Shown: piece by piece, positions 30,477 through 39,065 of the stretch
Layout of the letters: each line of letters starts with the position of its first letter
How positions within the stretch are numbered: the stretch's first letter is position 1
Source: Methylophilaceae bacterium
Lineage (GTDB): Bacteria; Pseudomonadota; Gammaproteobacteria; Burkholderiales; Methylophilaceae
Length of the DNA stretch: 64,000 nt
Reading direction: 5' to 3'
Assembly (NCBI GenBank): GCA_018398995.1
Contig: CP073759.1
Location: forward strand, 186,001-250,000
The notes under the pieces: model-generated
Databases searched by the model: none
Seen by the model: only the letters and a program-made list of their open reading frames with translations
Told to the model about the DNA's origin: nothing
Made by a program: the position numbers and the translations under genes

Positions 30477-31259
30477 TTACGTGTGCTGATCGATCTGTCG
30501 CTTGCGCTCAAATAAGCAAATTGCAGCCGCTGCAGCCGCATTTAATGATTCAAGTTTTGCGTGCATAGGGATGCTTATCTGATGTGTTGCGGTATTGAGT
30601 ACATCGCGGCTTAACCCGGCGCCTTCATTCCCAATCACAAAAGCCGTTGGCAGCGTTAAATCTTGCTGATAAATGCTGTCGCCAGCTAAAGTTGTTGCAT
30701 AGGTGTTTCCACTAAAATCTATTAGAGCTTGTTTCATGTCTACACCTTCAACAATCGGCAAATAAAACTGCGCGCTTTGACCGCCGCGCAGGCATTTTGG
30801 TGACCAAGCGTCGGTACAGCCTTTTGATAAGTACACAGCATGCACCCCCGCGCCCAAGGCACTTCTTAACATGCTGCCCAAATTGCCAGGGTCTTGAATA
30901 TCTTCTAGCATTAAGGCAAAACTTACTGTTTCTGGCAGTGGCACTTTTGGCGTTGTAACCAGTGCCAAAATACCTGTACTATTGACCACTGGCGTGAGCG
31001 CTGCAAACAACAAGGTTGGCAACATGATGGTGTTCACATCGGCCAATTGTTGTATTAAATTGGTTGCTTCTTGCGCACTTTGACCTTCTGGAATAATCAA
31101 CATCTCAGGCTCGCCAAACGCTTGCAAATAGCCTGCAATCAAATGCACACCATCGAGCAGCGTTTTACCTTCTTTAATGCGCTCACGCTTATTATCTGCC
31201 AACTTTTTTAGCTGCTTAAAAATAACATTATCGTGAGAAGTGATGTGTTTAAAAGACAT
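30477..31259 (-). CDS. TrmH/SpoU-family RNA 2'-O-methyltransferase
   Basis: A 260-residue SPOUT methyltransferase that methylates a ribose 2'-OH in rRNA or tRNA using S-adenosylmethionine. The three knot motifs are present: EDIQDPGNLGSMLRSALGAG near residue 119, FVIGNEGAGLS near 207 and IPMHAKLESLNAAAAAAICL near 230. The N-terminal 90 residues form the substrate-binding domain of the RlmB/TsnR-like type (KRERIKEGKTLLDGVHLIAG). The exact target nucleotide cannot be assigned. Its stop lies next to the repeat-rich gap, and lrgAB starts on the other strand about 155 bases beyond its start codon. Confidence 0.92.
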   Translation of the reverse strand: MSFKHITSHDNVIFKQLKKLADNKRERIKEGKTLLDGVHLIAGYLQAFGEPEMLIIPEGQSAQEATNLIQQLADVNTIMLPTLLFAALTPVVNSTGILALVTTPKVPLPETVSFALMLEDIQDPGNLGSMLRSALGAGVHAVYLSKGCTDAWSPKCLRGGQSAQFYLPIVEGVDMKQALIDFSGNTYATTLAGDSIYQQDLTLPTAFVIGNEGAGLSRDVLNTATHQISIPMHAKLESLNAAAAAAICLFERKRQIDQHT

Positions 31260-31354
31260 AAGATAAAATTATTGTAATCATCAATCTGCAACATTCTAAC
31301 TGATGGATGCACTGAAATTGATTATTTAGCACATTTCTTGCGTTTATGCAGCCG

Positions 31355-31384
31355 CAATAGCTTTACAATATCGCTATTGTTTTT
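31355..31384 (+). terminator. Hairpin plus T run upstream of lrgA
   Basis: CAATAGC, an 11-base loop, GCTATTG, then TTTTT. It has terminator form but lies 31 bases before the lrgA ATG with no plus-strand gene just upstream. It may be an attenuator in the lrgAB leader. Confidence 0.4.
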
Positions 31385-31414
31385 GAAAAAGTTGCCGTGT
31401 TATTAAGATAATGG

Positions 31415-31909
31415 ATGAATATGATTGAAGGTCTAGTACAAATTTTTTTATGGCAGGGAATAGGCGAACTGGTTTCAAAATTTTTACTGCCCAATATGCC
31501 TGGCCCCGTCATTGGGCTAATATTATTAGTTGCGTTTTTATCCATTAAAGGTGAAGTAAACCCATCCCTGAGCATGGTTGCTGATGGGTTTCGGCAACAT
31601 CTTGCTTTATTGTTTGTGCCCGCTTCTGTCGGCGTTATTCTTTTTATTCCCGCATTAAAAACACATGCGTTTGCTGTGAGCGTTGCATTAATTGTGAGTG
31701 TTATTTTAGCCATCGCAGTAACCGCGCTTGTGCTTAAATTATTTAGCATCAAAGAACCAGCTTATGCCAACACCAAAGCCTATAAACAAGAAATGAAAGA
31801 GCTTGATGAGGATAGACGGCAACAAATTGCCAACCGTAAACGACAAAGACAAGACAAAGCCACAAAACAGACAAACAGCACAGCAACGGGGGTGAACAAT
31901 GACCGATAG
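31415..31909 (+). CDS. lrgA: LrgA/CidA holin-like membrane protein
   Basis: A 164-residue inner-membrane protein of the CidA/LrgA family, holin-like or, in newer work, pyruvate or small-molecule transport. Four hydrophobic segments lie in residues 1-115, with the family motif LPNMPGPVIGLILL near residue 24 and FVPASVGVI near 70. The C-terminal tail (about 120-164) is unusually long and highly charged (Lys, Arg, Gln, Asp). It overlaps lrgB by 11 bases, so the pair is translationally coupled. A LytTR-type regulator, common next to lrgAB elsewhere, is absent here. Confidence 0.88.
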   Translation: MNMIEGLVQIFLWQGIGELVSKFLLPNMPGPVIGLILLVAFLSIKGEVNPSLSMVADGFRQHLALLFVPASVGVILFIPALKTHAFAVSVALIVSVILAIAVTALVLKLFSIKEPAYANTKAYKQEMKELDEDRRQQIANRKRQRQDKATKQTNSTATGVNNDR

Positions 31910-32645
31910 GCTGCCTATTTCAGAAATTTGGGTGTATCTTTCTGGCGATCCCTTATTTGCACTGGTATTAACATTAGCAACCTATCAACTGGGTTATACG
32001 CTCTACGTAAAATCTAATCGTAATCCAATACTAAACCCAGCCGCCATCTCCATCATCCTCATCTCTGTCATTATCTCTCAGTTTGGCTTCGGCAACTCTT
32101 ATCAAGATGCCTATCAGCAATATTTTGAAGGCGCACAATTTGTACACTTTTTACTTGGCACGGCAACAGTAGCGCTTGCTGTTCCCATTTATCGCGGCTT
32201 TGCACAGATGAAAGGCAAAATGATACCCATCTTAGTCGCTTTAATTGCTGGTAGCATGGCGTCCATTGCCAGCGCAGTGTTAATTGCCAAATATATGCAA
32301 GCCGATGAAAGCATTATTGGTAGCATGTATACCAAATCCGTTACTGCACCTATCGCCATGGGTATTGCAGAACGCATTCAAGTCTCCCCAACACTCACCG
32401 CCGTATTCACGGTGATTACTGGCATTTTGGGGGCTATTTTAGCGCCGTACATTTTAGATATTTTTAAGATTAGGCCTTGGTGGATAAGAGGCACTGCTAT
32501 TGGCGTTGGTGCGCATGGTTTAGGCATTACCCGCGCCTTTAGTGTTAATGAACAAGCAGGCATTTTTGCCAGTATGGCAATGGGTTTAAATGGCGTGCTG
32601 AGCGCCATAATTTTGCCCTATGTTTATACACTATTACATGGATAA
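31899..32645 (+). CDS. lrgB: LrgB/CidB antiholin-like membrane protein
   Basis: A 248-residue polytopic membrane protein, partner of LrgA. Signatures include LATYQLGYTLYVKSNRNPILNP near residue 26 and FLLGTATVALAVPIY near 85. SVTAPIAMGIAE lies near residue 148, and GVGAHGLGITRAFSVNEQAG is near 205. LrgB/CidB proteins influence cell lysis and small-molecule transport with LrgA; the molecular activity is not settled. The ATG overlaps the end of lrgA. It is followed 15 bases later by the rsuA-like gene, which may ride on the same transcript. Confidence 0.92.
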   Translation: MTDRLPISEIWVYLSGDPLFALVLTLATYQLGYTLYVKSNRNPILNPAAISIILISVIISQFGFGNSYQDAYQQYFEGAQFVHFLLGTATVALAVPIYRGFAQMKGKMIPILVALIAGSMASIASAVLIAKYMQADESIIGSMYTKSVTAPIAMGIAERIQVSPTLTAVFTVITGILGAILAPYILDIFKIRPWWIRGTAIGVGAHGLGITRAFSVNEQAGIFASMAMGLNGVLSAIILPYVYTLLHG

Positions 32646-32660
32646 ATATGAGAATACAAC

Positions 32661-33398
32661 GTGGCTAAAGCAGCAAAAACAAATAACATAGAACGCATTT
32701 TGCATAACCAAGGTTTTGGTTCACGCAAGCTTTGTCGCATCATGATTATTAATGAAGAAGTAACCGTTAATGGTGAGCTCTGTGACGACCCTAATGCTGT
32801 GTTTGCATTAGATCATTTGCAGTTTACCGTGCAGGGTGAAGCATGGGATTACAAACAACAATCTTACTTAATGATGCACAAGCCAAGCAATTACGAATGC
32901 TCGCACAAAACCCAACACCACCCGACCATTTATAGCTTATTACCACACCCATTAGTCGAACGCGGTGTGCAATGTATCGGGCGATTAGATGAAGATACAA
33001 CTGGCTTAATCCTCATTTCAGACGATGGACAGTTTATCCACAAAATGAGCTCGCCAAAACATAAAGTCCCTAAAGTGTATGAAGTGACGTGCAAACACCC
33101 TATCAGCGATGAACAAATCACCCATATTTTAAATGGCGTACAACTGGTAGACGAAGATAACCCTATCGCTGCGCTAGAATGCACGCGCCTTTCAGACAAT
33201 GTCATTCATATGACCTTAGCAGAAGGTAAATACCACCAAGTTAAACGCATGGTGGCCGCCATTAGCAACCGTGTAGAAGGCTTAAAGCGCATTCAAATTG
33301 GCAAACTTCAATTACCTGACGACTTAAAAGTGGGTGAATGGCGATGGTTAAGTGAACAAGACATGCTTGCCCTTAACAGCAACGCCCACTTCACTTAA
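32661..33398 (+). CDS. rsuA: RsuA-type 16S rRNA pseudouridine synthase
   Basis: A 245-residue pseudouridine synthase of the RsuA/RluB/E/F family. An N-terminal S4 RNA-binding domain (about 8-60) has ILHNQGFGSRKLCRIMII. The catalytic aspartate lies in GRLDEDTTGLILISDDG near residue 107, and the KVYEVTCKHP and KYHQVKRMVAAISN motifs follow. The C-terminal LQLPDDLKVGEWRWL segment and overall order fit RsuA better than RluE or RluF, but the target uridine is inferred. The only in-frame start is GTG at 32661, without a strong ribosome site. It directly follows lrgB. Confidence 0.85.
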   Translation: MAKAAKTNNIERILHNQGFGSRKLCRIMIINEEVTVNGELCDDPNAVFALDHLQFTVQGEAWDYKQQSYLMMHKPSNYECSHKTQHHPTIYSLLPHPLVERGVQCIGRLDEDTTGLILISDDGQFIHKMSSPKHKVPKVYEVTCKHPISDEQITHILNGVQLVDEDNPIAALECTRLSDNVIHMTLAEGKYHQVKRMVAAISNRVEGLKRIQIGKLQLPDDLKVGEWRWLSEQDMLALNSNAHFT

Positions 33399-33434
33399 CC
33401 TATCGAATAAGCTCAGTTTTACTCAAACTACTGG

Positions 33435-33456
33435 ATCGCCACGCTATGCTCGCGAT
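33435..33456. repeat. Dispersed hairpin element, copy 3
   Basis: ATCGC, loop CACGCTATGCTC, GCGAT. The stem differs from copy 2 at both sides in a compensating way. Confidence 0.7.
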
Positions 33457-33497
33457 GACAGGCTGGCTAGCAATCCATGACCATACTTAAATGCCAG

Positions 33498-33519
33498 ACT
33501 GCCACGCCGCGCTCGCAGT
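33498..33519. repeat. Dispersed hairpin element, copy 4
   Basis: ACTGC, loop CACGCCGCGCTC, GCAGT. Same stem as copy 2 and a loop of the same length. Confidence 0.7.
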
Positions 33520-33723
33520 GACAGAAAAGGGGTGTGAAGTAGGCTTTGTAGGGTGAGCAGATGCTGTCCACGCGTTAGTTTCCATGTCAAAAATTGTAAC
33601 GCCTGACTACGCTAGTTAACCGCCCTACCTGACTGATCAATGGCAGTTGTCAGCTGTCATACCTGGTTTAGTCTCTTGTTTCATGCTCTATTTGGTTTTC
33701 AGTGTTTTGCTCTTGACTATCCA

Positions 33724-34407
33724 TTAGTGAAATAGCCTTTTATTAAACAAAATAGCATCTAGCGATATATCAAATACGCGCTCGATATTGTTGGATGTCA
33801 GCACTTCTTGTGTCTTACCTGCAGCTGCTAGTTTGCCTGCTTTCATGAGTAATACTTGGTCGGCGTAGCGCAAGGCTAAATTAAGGTCATGGATTACCAT
33901 ACACACACCAATATTGTTGCAAATAGCTAATTTACACATCAAGCTTAATACTTGGTGCTGATGTTTTAAGTCTAAGGCAGATGTGGGCTCATCTAAAAAG
34001 AGGTAGGTATTCTTGGTATCCCATAATTGCGCAATGACTCTTGCCAGTTGGACGCGCTGTTGCTCTCCGCCAGATAGTGTTGGAAACACCCTATGTGTTA
34101 GTGCCAAACAATCCAGTGATTGTAATGCGCGCATGGCTATTTCATCATCTAGACCACTAGATGTGTTGTTACTATAAGGATGACGCCCCATTTTGACGAT
34201 ATCAAAAGCCGTAAAAGGGAAATCGATGGCAGTAGATTGAGATAATACTGCTCTTGTTTTGGATAATGCCGCTAACGAGTAAGCGTGTATGGATTGATTG
34301 TTAATACTGATACTGCCTACCTGAAACTGCATGGCGCCTGTTAAACATTTAAGTAAGGTGGATTTGCCTGCCCCGTTTTGTCCTAAAATGGCAGTGACAT
34401 TTGCCAC
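33724..34407 (-). CDS. Orphan ABC ATPase, HmuV/FecE-like, 5' end disrupted (possible pseudogene)
   Basis: A nucleotide-binding subunit of an iron-chelate, heme or cobalamin importer. Walker A ILGQNGAGKSTLLK starts only eight residues after the GTG, the signature TLSGGEQQRVQLARV is near residue 118, and Walker B YLFLDEPTSALDLK near 145. Family members are about 255-270 residues; this frame gives 227. The missing N-terminus (LTFSLGDRLLLDNVS) is encoded in frame just upstream but ends at a TGA with no start codon. An ATG-led frame from 34537 reading toward KDLTYIF is offset by one base. This suggests a frameshift. No permease or binding-protein gene is adjacent, so it is probably a relic. Confidence 0.75.
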   Translation of the reverse strand: MANVTAILGQNGAGKSTLLKCLTGAMQFQVGSISINNQSIHAYSLAALSKTRAVLSQSTAIDFPFTAFDIVKMGRHPYSNNTSSGLDDEIAMRALQSLDCLALTHRVFPTLSGGEQQRVQLARVIAQLWDTKNTYLFLDEPTSALDLKHQHQVLSLMCKLAICNNIGVCMVIHDLNLALRYADQVLLMKAGKLAAAGKTQEVLTSNNIERVFDISLDAILFNKRLFH

Positions 34408-34659
34408 GGGAATTTGTGCAGAGACATTATCTAGCAGTAAGCGGTCTCCTAAAGAAAATGTAAGTCAAGTCTTTTTGAGAATAAGTCTTAATTAGATTTA
34501 GAAGATGATTATTTACAGTGTTGTCTATTGTTGACATAAATAAAAGTAAAATAGTCATCTGTTCACTTAAAAAGCGATTCAGTCAGGCATCGTAGCGCGT
34601 ATAACAAGCATGCGCATTATGGTTCGCTTGATTGGCGCCAAATTGATTAGGTATATTGA

Positions 34660-35199
34660 ATGATAGCCGTCTTTTTTTTAGCGCTGGCATTAAGCATGGA
34701 TGCATTTGCGGTTTCGATTGGCTTAGGAGCCAAACATGCCGTTAATCGTAAACAATTAGCTTTAATGGCAGCCCTCTATTTTGGTCTATTCCAAGGCATA
34801 ATGCCTTTGATTGGCTACTTGGCTGGCAAGCGTATTCTGGGCTGGGCCGAAGCCTATACCGATGGAATTGCCTTTTTTATATTGCTCATGATTGGTGGAA
34901 AAATGGTGCATGAATCATTTTTTGCTGGTAAAGCAGATGACATAAAAAATATCACGCATCAAGTCATGCTTATGCTTGCTATCGCAACCAGTATCGATGC
35001 CTTAGCAGCAGGCGTTGCCCTTAATGTATTAGCACTACATCCATTACTCTCTTGCTTTATCATCGCCATCACAACCACACTCTTTAGCTACGCAGGTGTG
35101 TTGGTTGGCGCAAAAAGTGGCACCAAACTTGAAAGCAGAGCAGAACTATTAGGCGGTGTTGTGCTGATTTTAATTGGCTTGAAAATATTATTATTGTAA
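34660..35199 (+). CDS. mntP: Manganese efflux pump MntP
   Basis: A 179-residue inner-membrane exporter of manganese with six membrane segments in two homologous halves. Each half has its conserved acidic motif: ALSMDAFAVSIGLGAK near residue 10 and ATSIDALAAGVALN near residue 108. A GAKSGTKLESRAELLGG segment leads into the last helix. The length is typical. In E. coli this gene is controlled by MntR and a manganese riboswitch of the yybP-ykoY class. I could not recognise the conserved riboswitch core in the roughly 120-base leader here, so regulation is not clear. Confidence 0.95.
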   Translation: MIAVFFLALALSMDAFAVSIGLGAKHAVNRKQLALMAALYFGLFQGIMPLIGYLAGKRILGWAEAYTDGIAFFILLMIGGKMVHESFFAGKADDIKNITHQVMLMLAIATSIDALAAGVALNVLALHPLLSCFIIAITTTLFSYAGVLVGAKSGTKLESRAELLGGVVLILIGLKILLL

Positions 35200-35257
35200 A
35201 AACCAAGTTATTTAATGGTTTAATATTGTTTAAGTATGTCCCCTTGAGGATTGCGTC

Positions 35258-35710
35258 ATGTCTCGTTTTTCAACGCTATTATTGATTACGCTTGCTTCTA
35301 TTTCACTGTCGAGTTGCGCTTTGCGCTCGATGCAGTTGGTTGCTAATAATCATTTACAGCGCTTATCTTTCACGACCCTAGCCAACACAAATCAAGGCGC
35401 CGCCACTGCGATTGATGTTGTATTGATTAACGATACCAAAGTGATTGGAGAAATGCCAAAGTCGAGCGCTGCTTGGTTTAGCCAAAAAGACGCCCTATTA
35501 AGGCAATACAGTTTTGGTATGGTATCGATTGAGATGGCGCCACTCACCACATTGAAGGCGGTTAAACTACCACACGATAGTGCTGATGCTATCGCAATTG
35601 TGGTGTATGTTAATATGCTGACTGATCAGCCAATCATTCGTATTCCAGCAAGTCAAGAATGTGTGAATATCCGTTTAACTGAGCATCGCATTCAATACGA
35701 GACCTGCTAA
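35258..35710 (+). CDS. Hypothetical lipoprotein, 150 residues
   Basis: A small secreted lipoprotein with signal peptide and lipobox LSSC (Cys20) followed by ALRSMQL. The mature part of about 130 residues has a strand-rich pattern with AAWFSQKDALLRQYSFGMVSIEM and ends in two cysteine-bearing segments. Its shape loosely recalls TssJ, the type VI secretion lipoprotein, but no other secretion gene is present and the match is weak. I do not recognise the family. It stands alone between mntP and the DUF502 gene, 50 bases before the latter. Confidence 0.6.
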   Translation: MSRFSTLLLITLASISLSSCALRSMQLVANNHLQRLSFTTLANTNQGAATAIDVVLINDTKVIGEMPKSSAAWFSQKDALLRQYSFGMVSIEMAPLTTLKAVKLPHDSADAIAIVVYVNMLTDQPIIRIPASQECVNIRLTEHRIQYETC

Positions 35711-35760
35711 TAAGCTGAACGCACACCAATCTGACCATTAATTAAAATGAATTAAACAAA

Positions 35761-36357
35761 ATGAAACGACTATACCAATACTTTTTCCGTGGGTTAATTA
35801 CTGTTTTGCCTATTGGCTTAACTATTTATTTTGTCTATGTATTTTGGACATGGTCTGAGCAATTTTTTAAATCATGGATAACGCCTATTGTTGGAGATGC
35901 TTATATTCCTGGCATGGGGCTAACCATTGGCATTGGCAGCATTGTGATACTGGGATACTTAATTTCACACAGTATTATTATCAAGCTGTTATCAATGGTT
36001 GAGTTTCCTTTTGCCAATATTCCCGTAGTAAAAAGCATTTATCTCTCGCTAAAAAACTTTGCAGACTACTTTAATCCAGTACAACAAGCGCCATCGCAAC
36101 AAGCGGTGATTTTAAAATCACCCCATTCTGATTTGGAAATGATTGGCTTAATCACCATGCAAGATGCCGAAGCTTTTCCAGTGGGATTTAGCCCGAAAGA
36201 CCGCGTCGCGGTGTTTTTGCCCATGGGTTATAACATTGGTGGTTATACTGTGTTTGTGCCTAGAGAATGGATAACGCCTGTGGAAATGTCGGCAGAAGAA
36301 GTCATGCGCAACTCATTATTTGCATGGATGATGAATAGCAAAGAGCAAAACAAGTAA
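35761..36357 (+). CDS. DUF502-family membrane protein
   Basis: A 198-residue protein with two N-terminal membrane segments (residues 8-35 and 50-78), the first containing FRGLITVLPIGLTIYFVY, the hallmark of DUF502. A soluble C-terminal domain has FPFANIPVVKSIYLSLKNF near residue 82, FPVGFSPKDRVAVFLP near 140 and YTVFVPREWITPVEMSAEE near 160. The family is widespread and conserved, but its function is unknown. The YqaA-type gene follows 12 bases later, so the two are likely co-transcribed. Confidence 0.9.
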   Translation: MKRLYQYFFRGLITVLPIGLTIYFVYVFWTWSEQFFKSWITPIVGDAYIPGMGLTIGIGSIVILGYLISHSIIIKLLSMVEFPFANIPVVKSIYLSLKNFADYFNPVQQAPSQQAVILKSPHSDLEMIGLITMQDAEAFPVGFSPKDRVAVFLPMGYNIGGYTVFVPREWITPVEMSAEEVMRNSLFAWMMNSKEQNK

Positions 36358-36369
36358 TGGATTATCAGC

Positions 36370-36810
36370 ATGGAATACTTTGTTGAGTTTGGTTATATTG
36401 GTCTTTTTATCGCGGCATTTCTTGCCGCTACTATCTTACCGTTAAGTTCCGAGCTAGTATTTAGTGCACTATTACTCAATGGCGCATCAGCTAACACATT
36501 GATTCTTGTGGCAACGATTGGCAATGTATTGGGTTCTCTAGTTAATTATGCGCTCGGTTATTGGGCAAGTTTAGGGGCAATTAAACGATGGCTTAATCGA
36601 TCAGACCATGCATATAGCATTGCAGAACAGCGTATTAAAAAATATGGCCTATGGTCACTATTATTTGCATGGGTGCCAATGATTGGCGACCCATTGACTG
36701 TGGTCGCAGGTGTATTACGCATTCGTTTATTGTGGTTTTTAATCTTAGTCAGCACTGGGAAATTGCTACGCTATGTGGTGGTTGCTTATTTTGTTTTGCA
36801 AGCAAGATAA
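36370..36810 (+). CDS. YqaA-type DedA-family membrane protein
   Basis: A 146-residue membrane protein of the YqaA group. LSSELVFSALLLNGAS near residue 25 carries the acidic residue of the family and IKKYGLWSLLFAWVPMIGDPLTVVAGVLR near residues 76-104 the core re-entrant segment. About four hydrophobic stretches are present. It is shorter than the YqaA-like protein at 137-718 and much closer in length to E. coli YqaA. It probably forms an operon with the DUF502 gene. The transported molecule, if any, is unknown. Confidence 0.88.
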   Translation: MEYFVEFGYIGLFIAAFLAATILPLSSELVFSALLLNGASANTLILVATIGNVLGSLVNYALGYWASLGAIKRWLNRSDHAYSIAEQRIKKYGLWSLLFAWVPMIGDPLTVVAGVLRIRLLWFLILVSTGKLLRYVVVAYFVLQAR

Positions 36811-36851
36811 TCATTTTATTCAGATAGTTAAAGCGAAACTTAAAAAGCTTG

Positions 36852-36857
36852 TATAAT
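36852..36857 (+). promoter_or_regulatory. -10 element of the rhlE promoter
   Basis: A perfect TATAAT preceded by TTG. A weak TTAAAG lies 18 bases upstream. It would give a leader of about 140 bases, containing the hairpin CTACGC-N11-GCGTAG near 36868-36890. Confidence 0.5.
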
Positions 36858-37003
36858 AGCCCCAACCCTACGCATTACCAATCAGCGTAGCGGCATAATA
36901 AAGATGGCTGATTATTCTCAATCGCCATACTAGACAATCCTTATATTCGTCTGCCTCGATTGGTATTGCTATCGTGCAATTGGCCGCCGTAGGAAAACAA
37001 ACA

Positions 37004-38590
37004 ATGAACAATGAAGTGATAAACACTGACACAAATCAACCTATTATTGCAGGTGATTTTAATAATTTAGGCTTAGCACAACCGCTATTAAAAGCCATTG
37101 AAGATGCTGGTTACACCATACCAACACCGATTCAAATTAAAGCAATTCCTCTCGTTTTACAAGGTGGCGATTTACTCGCTGGCGCACAAACTGGCACGGG
37201 CAAAACGGCAGGGTTTACCTTACCTATTTTGCATTTACTTTCGCAAAAACCCGCTCCAAAACCAGCAAAAGGCAAGCCTCGCTGCTTAATTCTAACGCCC
37301 ACGCGTGAATTGGCCGCCCAAATTGGTGAGTCAGTCGCTACTTATGGCAAATATTTGACTTTAAAGTCGATGGTAGTGTTTGGCGGGGTGAGTATTAATC
37401 CACAAATTAATCGTCTGGAACGATTGATTGATATTTTAGTCGCTACGCCAGGCCGTTTGTTGGATTTAGCTAACCAAGGAAAGGTGGATTTATCTGGTAT
37501 CGAAATTCTTGTGCTAGATGAAGCTGACCGTATGTTAGATATGGGGTTTATCCATGACATTAAAAAGATTTTGGCAAGATTACCCAAACAGCGTCAAAAC
37601 TTATTGTTTTCTGCCACTTTTGCTGATGAAATTAAACGGCTAGCCGATAGCCTATTGAATAATCCTGGTTTTGTTGAAGTAGCAAAACGCAACACCGCCT
37701 CAGAGATGGTAGCGCAAACAGTACATATGGTGCCACAAGCGCACAAACGTGATTTAGTTGCGCATTTGATTAAACAAAACAACTGGCAACAAGTGTTAAT
37801 TTTCACGCGCACCAAGCACGGCGCCAATCGATTGGCTGAAAAATTAGTCAAAAGTGATATTAGTGCACTTGCTATTCATGGCAATAAAAGCCAAGGCGCT
37901 CGTACCAGAGCGTTAGCCGAATTTAAGGCAGGCAACACACGCGTATTAGTGGCAACCGATATTGCTGCTCGTGGCTTGGATATTGATCAGTTGCCACAAG
38001 TCGTGAATTTTGAATTACCGAACGTGGCTGAAGATTATGTGCATCGAATCGGTCGTACTGGCCGTGCAGGTGCTTCTGGCGCTGCGATTTCTTTGGTTGA
38101 TCGCGAAGAATTAAAATATCTAAAAGATATTGAAAAACTCATTAATCGTGAGATTCCTCGTGTTCAAGTTGAAGGCTTTGAAGCACCAACAGTGATTGAA
38201 CCGGAACCACCAAGATTATTCCGCGGACAACAACCCAATGGCGGCCAAAACCAGAAGAAAAAACAAAGTCAAGCCAAGCGCCCACAAGGTCAAGTCAATG
38301 CAAGAGGTCAAAGTAATGGTCAAGGACAACAACGTGCATTTGGACAAGAGGCAAAACCACCAAGAGGTGAGCAAGCTAACAGAAAGCCTAATCATCCATC
38401 TAATGAAAATTTATCTGAAGCCGCAAGACACCAAGCACAGCCGCAACCCCCTATTTATGCGGCGGATTTAAAAACCAACTATCGTCCTGGTGGCAGAAAT
38501 AATAGCGGTACCGGCGCTGGTAATCGCGCCAGAAACAATCATGGTAGGAACAGCAATACAAGCCATGGCGGCGGTAACCGAGGCAGATAA
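37004..38590 (+). CDS. rhlE: DEAD-box RNA helicase, RhlE type
   Basis: A 528-residue ATP-dependent RNA helicase of the ribosome-assembly and RNA-decay group. Motifs are complete: the Q motif near residue 37, Walker A AQTGTGKT near 62, PTRELAAQ near 101, DEAD in [13 protein letters not shown] near 167, SAT near 203, and [10 protein letters not shown] near 346. The last roughly 130 residues form a low-complexity tail rich in Gln, Asn, Gly and Arg with RG repeats, likely disordered and RNA-binding. ATG at 37004 is preferred because AGGA lies 9 bases before it; a TTG-led extension of ten codons is less likely. The long leader suggests cold or autogenous control. Confidence 0.95.
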   Translation: MNNEVINTDTNQPIIAGDFNNLGLAQPLLKAIEDAGYTIPTPIQIKAIPLVLQGGDLLAGAQTGTGKTAGFTLPILHLLSQKPAPKPAKGKPRCLILTPTRELAAQIGESVATYGKYLTLKSMVVFGGVSINPQINRLERLIDILVATPGRLLDLANQGKVDLSGIEILVLDEADRMLDMGFIHDIKKILARLPKQRQNLLFSATFADEIKRLADSLLNNPGFVEVAKRNTASEMVAQTVHMVPQAHKRDLVAHLIKQNNWQQVLIFTRTKHGANRLAEKLVKSDISALAIHGNKSQGARTRALAEFKAGNTRVLVATDIAARGLDIDQLPQVVNFELPNVAEDYVHRIGRTGRAGASGAAISLVDREELKYLKDIEKLINREIPRVQVEGFEAPTVIEPEPPRLFRGQQPNGGQNQKKKQSQAKRPQGQVNARGQSNGQGQQRAFGQEAKPPRGEQANRKPNHPSNENLSEAARHQAQPQPPIYAADLKTNYRPGGRNNSGTGAGNRARNNHGRNSNTSHGGGNRGR

Positions 38591-39043
38591 ATGTTAAGGA
38601 TGTGGGTGGACGCCGATGCTTGCCCAGTGGTAATTAAAGAAATGCTTTATCGTGCGGCTGACCGAGCGAAGGTGGAAACCCGCTTTGTGGCCAATAAGCT
38701 ATTACGTTTACCACCCTCCCCTTATCTACAAGCTATCCAAGTTGCACAAGGATTTGATGTTGCGGATAATAAAATCGTGCAAGAACTAAATACCGGCGAT
38801 TTGGTCATTACTGCTGATATTCCATTGGCGGCACAAGTGATTGCAAAAGGCGGGCATGCGTTGAATCCACGCGGCGAGTTTTACTCATCAGAGAATATTC
38901 AAGAACGATTAGGGATGCGTAATTTTATGGAAGAGTTACGTGCAAGCGGTGTTCAAACTAACGGACCCAATGCATTTAATGCTGCTGATAAAAAAGCGTT
39001 TGCTGCCCAATTAGATCAATTTTTATCAAAGAACTGTAAATGA
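38591..39043 (+). CDS. YaiI/YqxD family protein (UPF0178, DUF188)
   Basis: A 150-residue protein of the PIN-like YaiI family. The N-terminal [16 protein letters not shown] carries the conserved DADACP motif, and [14 protein letters not shown] near residue 78 plus [13 protein letters not shown] near 97 are further family hallmarks. Conserved aspartates suggest a metal-dependent nuclease fold, but no activity is proven. The ATG follows the rhlE stop codon directly (no gap), with GAGG about 8 bases before it, so it is probably translated from the rhlE transcript. Confidence 0.9.
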   Translation: MLRMWVDADACPVVIKEMLYRAADRAKVETRFVANKLLRLPPSPYLQAIQVAQGFDVADNKIVQELNTGDLVITADIPLAAQVIAKGGHALNPRGEFYSSENIQERLGMRNFMEELRASGVQTNGPNAFNAADKKAFAAQLDQFLSKNCK

Positions 39044-39065
39044 TGTTTTGTTTAGGATATAAACC

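Larger units (their letters stand above)
33399..33723. repeat. Repeat-bearing intergenic region with no gene
   Basis: This 325-base gap contains two copies of the dispersed hairpin family (33435-33456 and 33498-33519). The rest shows no gene or recognisable signal. Confidence 0.7.

Noticed and set aside
34531-34552. TTGACA followed by TAAAAT as an mntP promoter.
   Set aside because: The spacing between the two hexamers is only 10 bases, too short for a sigma-70 promoter.
34540-34659. Possible manganese riboswitch (yybP-ykoY class) in the mntP leader.
   Set aside because: The conserved core of that class could not be found in the leader; only short unrelated GC hairpins were seen.
35258-35710. 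TssJ, a type VI secretion lipoprotein.
   Set aside because: Only a loose strand pattern fits and no other type VI secretion gene is present, so it is left as a hypothetical lipoprotein.
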